Shown piece by piece: positions 14,358 through 14,905 of a DNA stretch of 14,905 nt; positions within the stretch are counted from its first letter, which is position 1; every line of letters begins with the position of its first letter. The stretch is taken from assembly GCA_002469805.1 (NCBI GenBank), contig DKNW01000123.1, forward strand, positions 1 through 14,905, written 5' to 3'. This stretch comes from Rhodobiaceae bacterium UBA7378 (GTDB lineage: Bacteria > Pseudomonadota > Alphaproteobacteria > RS24). The notes under the pieces were generated by a model that saw only the letters and a list, made by a program, of their open reading frames with translations, searched no databases and had not been told where the DNA came from. A program made the translations under genes and the position numbers.

Positions 14358-14905
14358 TCAATCACTAAAGTGCACAACCAATCCGAGCGTGAGCCGGTCG
14401 AGGGTGTCACCATCTATGCTGCCGGGTGTGTAATCGAGCCGAACAATACCACCCGGTCGCACTTCATAATCAACCCCCACGCCCCACAACAAGCCATCGG
14501 ACGAACTGCTGCGAATACCTGCCGTCCAGTCCTCACGAAACTCGGCCCGATACGCGCCAAGCCGCAGGTAGGGGGCAAAATCGCCACCATAAGACATATC
14601 GATATGGGTCTGCCTATCCAAAAGCGCCGGAATGTGGATGAGGGCTGCTGCTTCCCACATATTAACTTCCGAGGAACCAAACTGCACGTTTCGGTAATCA
14701 TTAGCATCGGTATAAACAATCTCGCCGCTTAACAGATCGGACCATCGGTAGCCGAGGGCCAGCAGATTGCCGCTGCCTTCTTCGTCTTGCTCGTTGACGT
14801 TACCGGCAAAGTCAAAATCACTTTCCAATATAGCGCCGACCGACACATAAAATCCGGGTGCAGCTGCAGCCCGTGCCCCGCCTGATAGCGCTAGTGATGA
14901 TAATA
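14358..14905 (-). CDS. Outer-membrane beta-barrel protein, N-terminus outside the window
   Basis: The frame runs to the right edge, so the start codon is not seen; about 182 residues are visible. The first residues (LALSGGARAAAAPGFYVSVGA) look like the end of a signal peptide with cleavage after an Ala, followed by the first strand of a mature barrel. The rest alternates polar and hydrophobic residues in strands separated by Asp/Gly/Asn-rich turns, and ends in a strand, LTLGLVVHFSD. This is typical of small OmpA/OmpW/Opacity-type barrels of 8 strands. The ligand and role are unknown. It is upstream of the GST gene on the same strand, 56 bases away, with no clear terminator between. The GTG at 14846 is internal and should not be used as a start. 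Confidence 0.85.
   Translation of the reverse strand, partial: LSSLALSGGARAAAAPGFYVSVGAILESDFDFAGNVNEQDEEGSGNLLALGYRWSDLLSGEIVYTDANDYRNVQFGSSEVNMWEAAALIHIPALLDRQTHIDMSYGGDFAPYLRLGAYRAEFREDWTAGIRSSSSDGLLWGVGVDYEVRPGGIVRLDYTPGSIDGDTLDRLTLGLVVHFSD

Overview
The window is a gene-dense stretch, about 50% GC by eye, from a Gram-negative bacterium. It encodes a periplasmic-type sulfatase with a signal peptide, an outer-membrane beta-barrel protein, a YfcG-like glutathione transferase, paired acyl-CoA dehydrogenases and a GTA-type three-TM holin. Together these suggest a proteobacterium, probably a free-living, perhaps marine, alpha- or gammaproteobacterium. The sequence alone does not settle the class. 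No rRNA, tRNA, CRISPR array, IS element or integrase was seen.

Layout, left to right. (1) Positions 1-1075, minus: the N-terminal ~358 residues of a secreted Cys-type arylsulfatase, cut by the window edge. (2) Positions 1338-6019: a four-gene module that appears to make and break down the compatible solute glucosylglycerate. On the plus strand lie a P-loop D-glycerate kinase and a GH13_18 phosphorylase, best read as glucosylglycerate phosphorylase. On the minus strand, from the other side, come a HAD phosphatase (gpgP) and glucosyl-3-phosphoglycerate synthase (gpgS). The two pairs converge and overlap by 4 bases at their stop codons. (3) Positions 6135-8565, plus: a saccharopine-dehydrogenase-like / trans-acting enoyl reductase-like oxidoreductase and a membrane-anchored DUF3089 alpha/beta hydrolase. 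(4) Positions 8594-10602: a stand-alone cyclic-nucleotide-binding domain protein (minus), divergent from a sterol desaturase / fatty acid hydroxylase family membrane enzyme, which is closely followed by a polytopic membrane protein. The divergent gap is very AT-rich and rich in dyads. (5) Positions 10638-13001, minus: two adjacent acyl-CoA dehydrogenases that look like the catalytic and non-catalytic subunits of a heteromeric enzyme. (6) Positions 13123-14905, minus: a GTA-type holin-family protein with no phage neighbours, a YfcG-like glutathione transferase, and an outer-membrane beta-barrel protein cut by the right edge.

How the genes work together. The clearest system is the glucosylglycerate loop. 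GpgS joins NDP-glucose and 3-phosphoglycerate, and GpgP removes the phosphate to give glucosylglycerate. The phosphorylase then splits glucosylglycerate with phosphate into glucose-1-phosphate and D-glycerate, and the kinase returns glycerate to phosphoglycerate. Synthesis and recycling are encoded in opposed units, which suggests opposite regulation. Two perfect dyads lie in front of the recycling genes. The remaining genes look like lipid or acyl-CoA metabolism and envelope functions, with no proven link to that loop.
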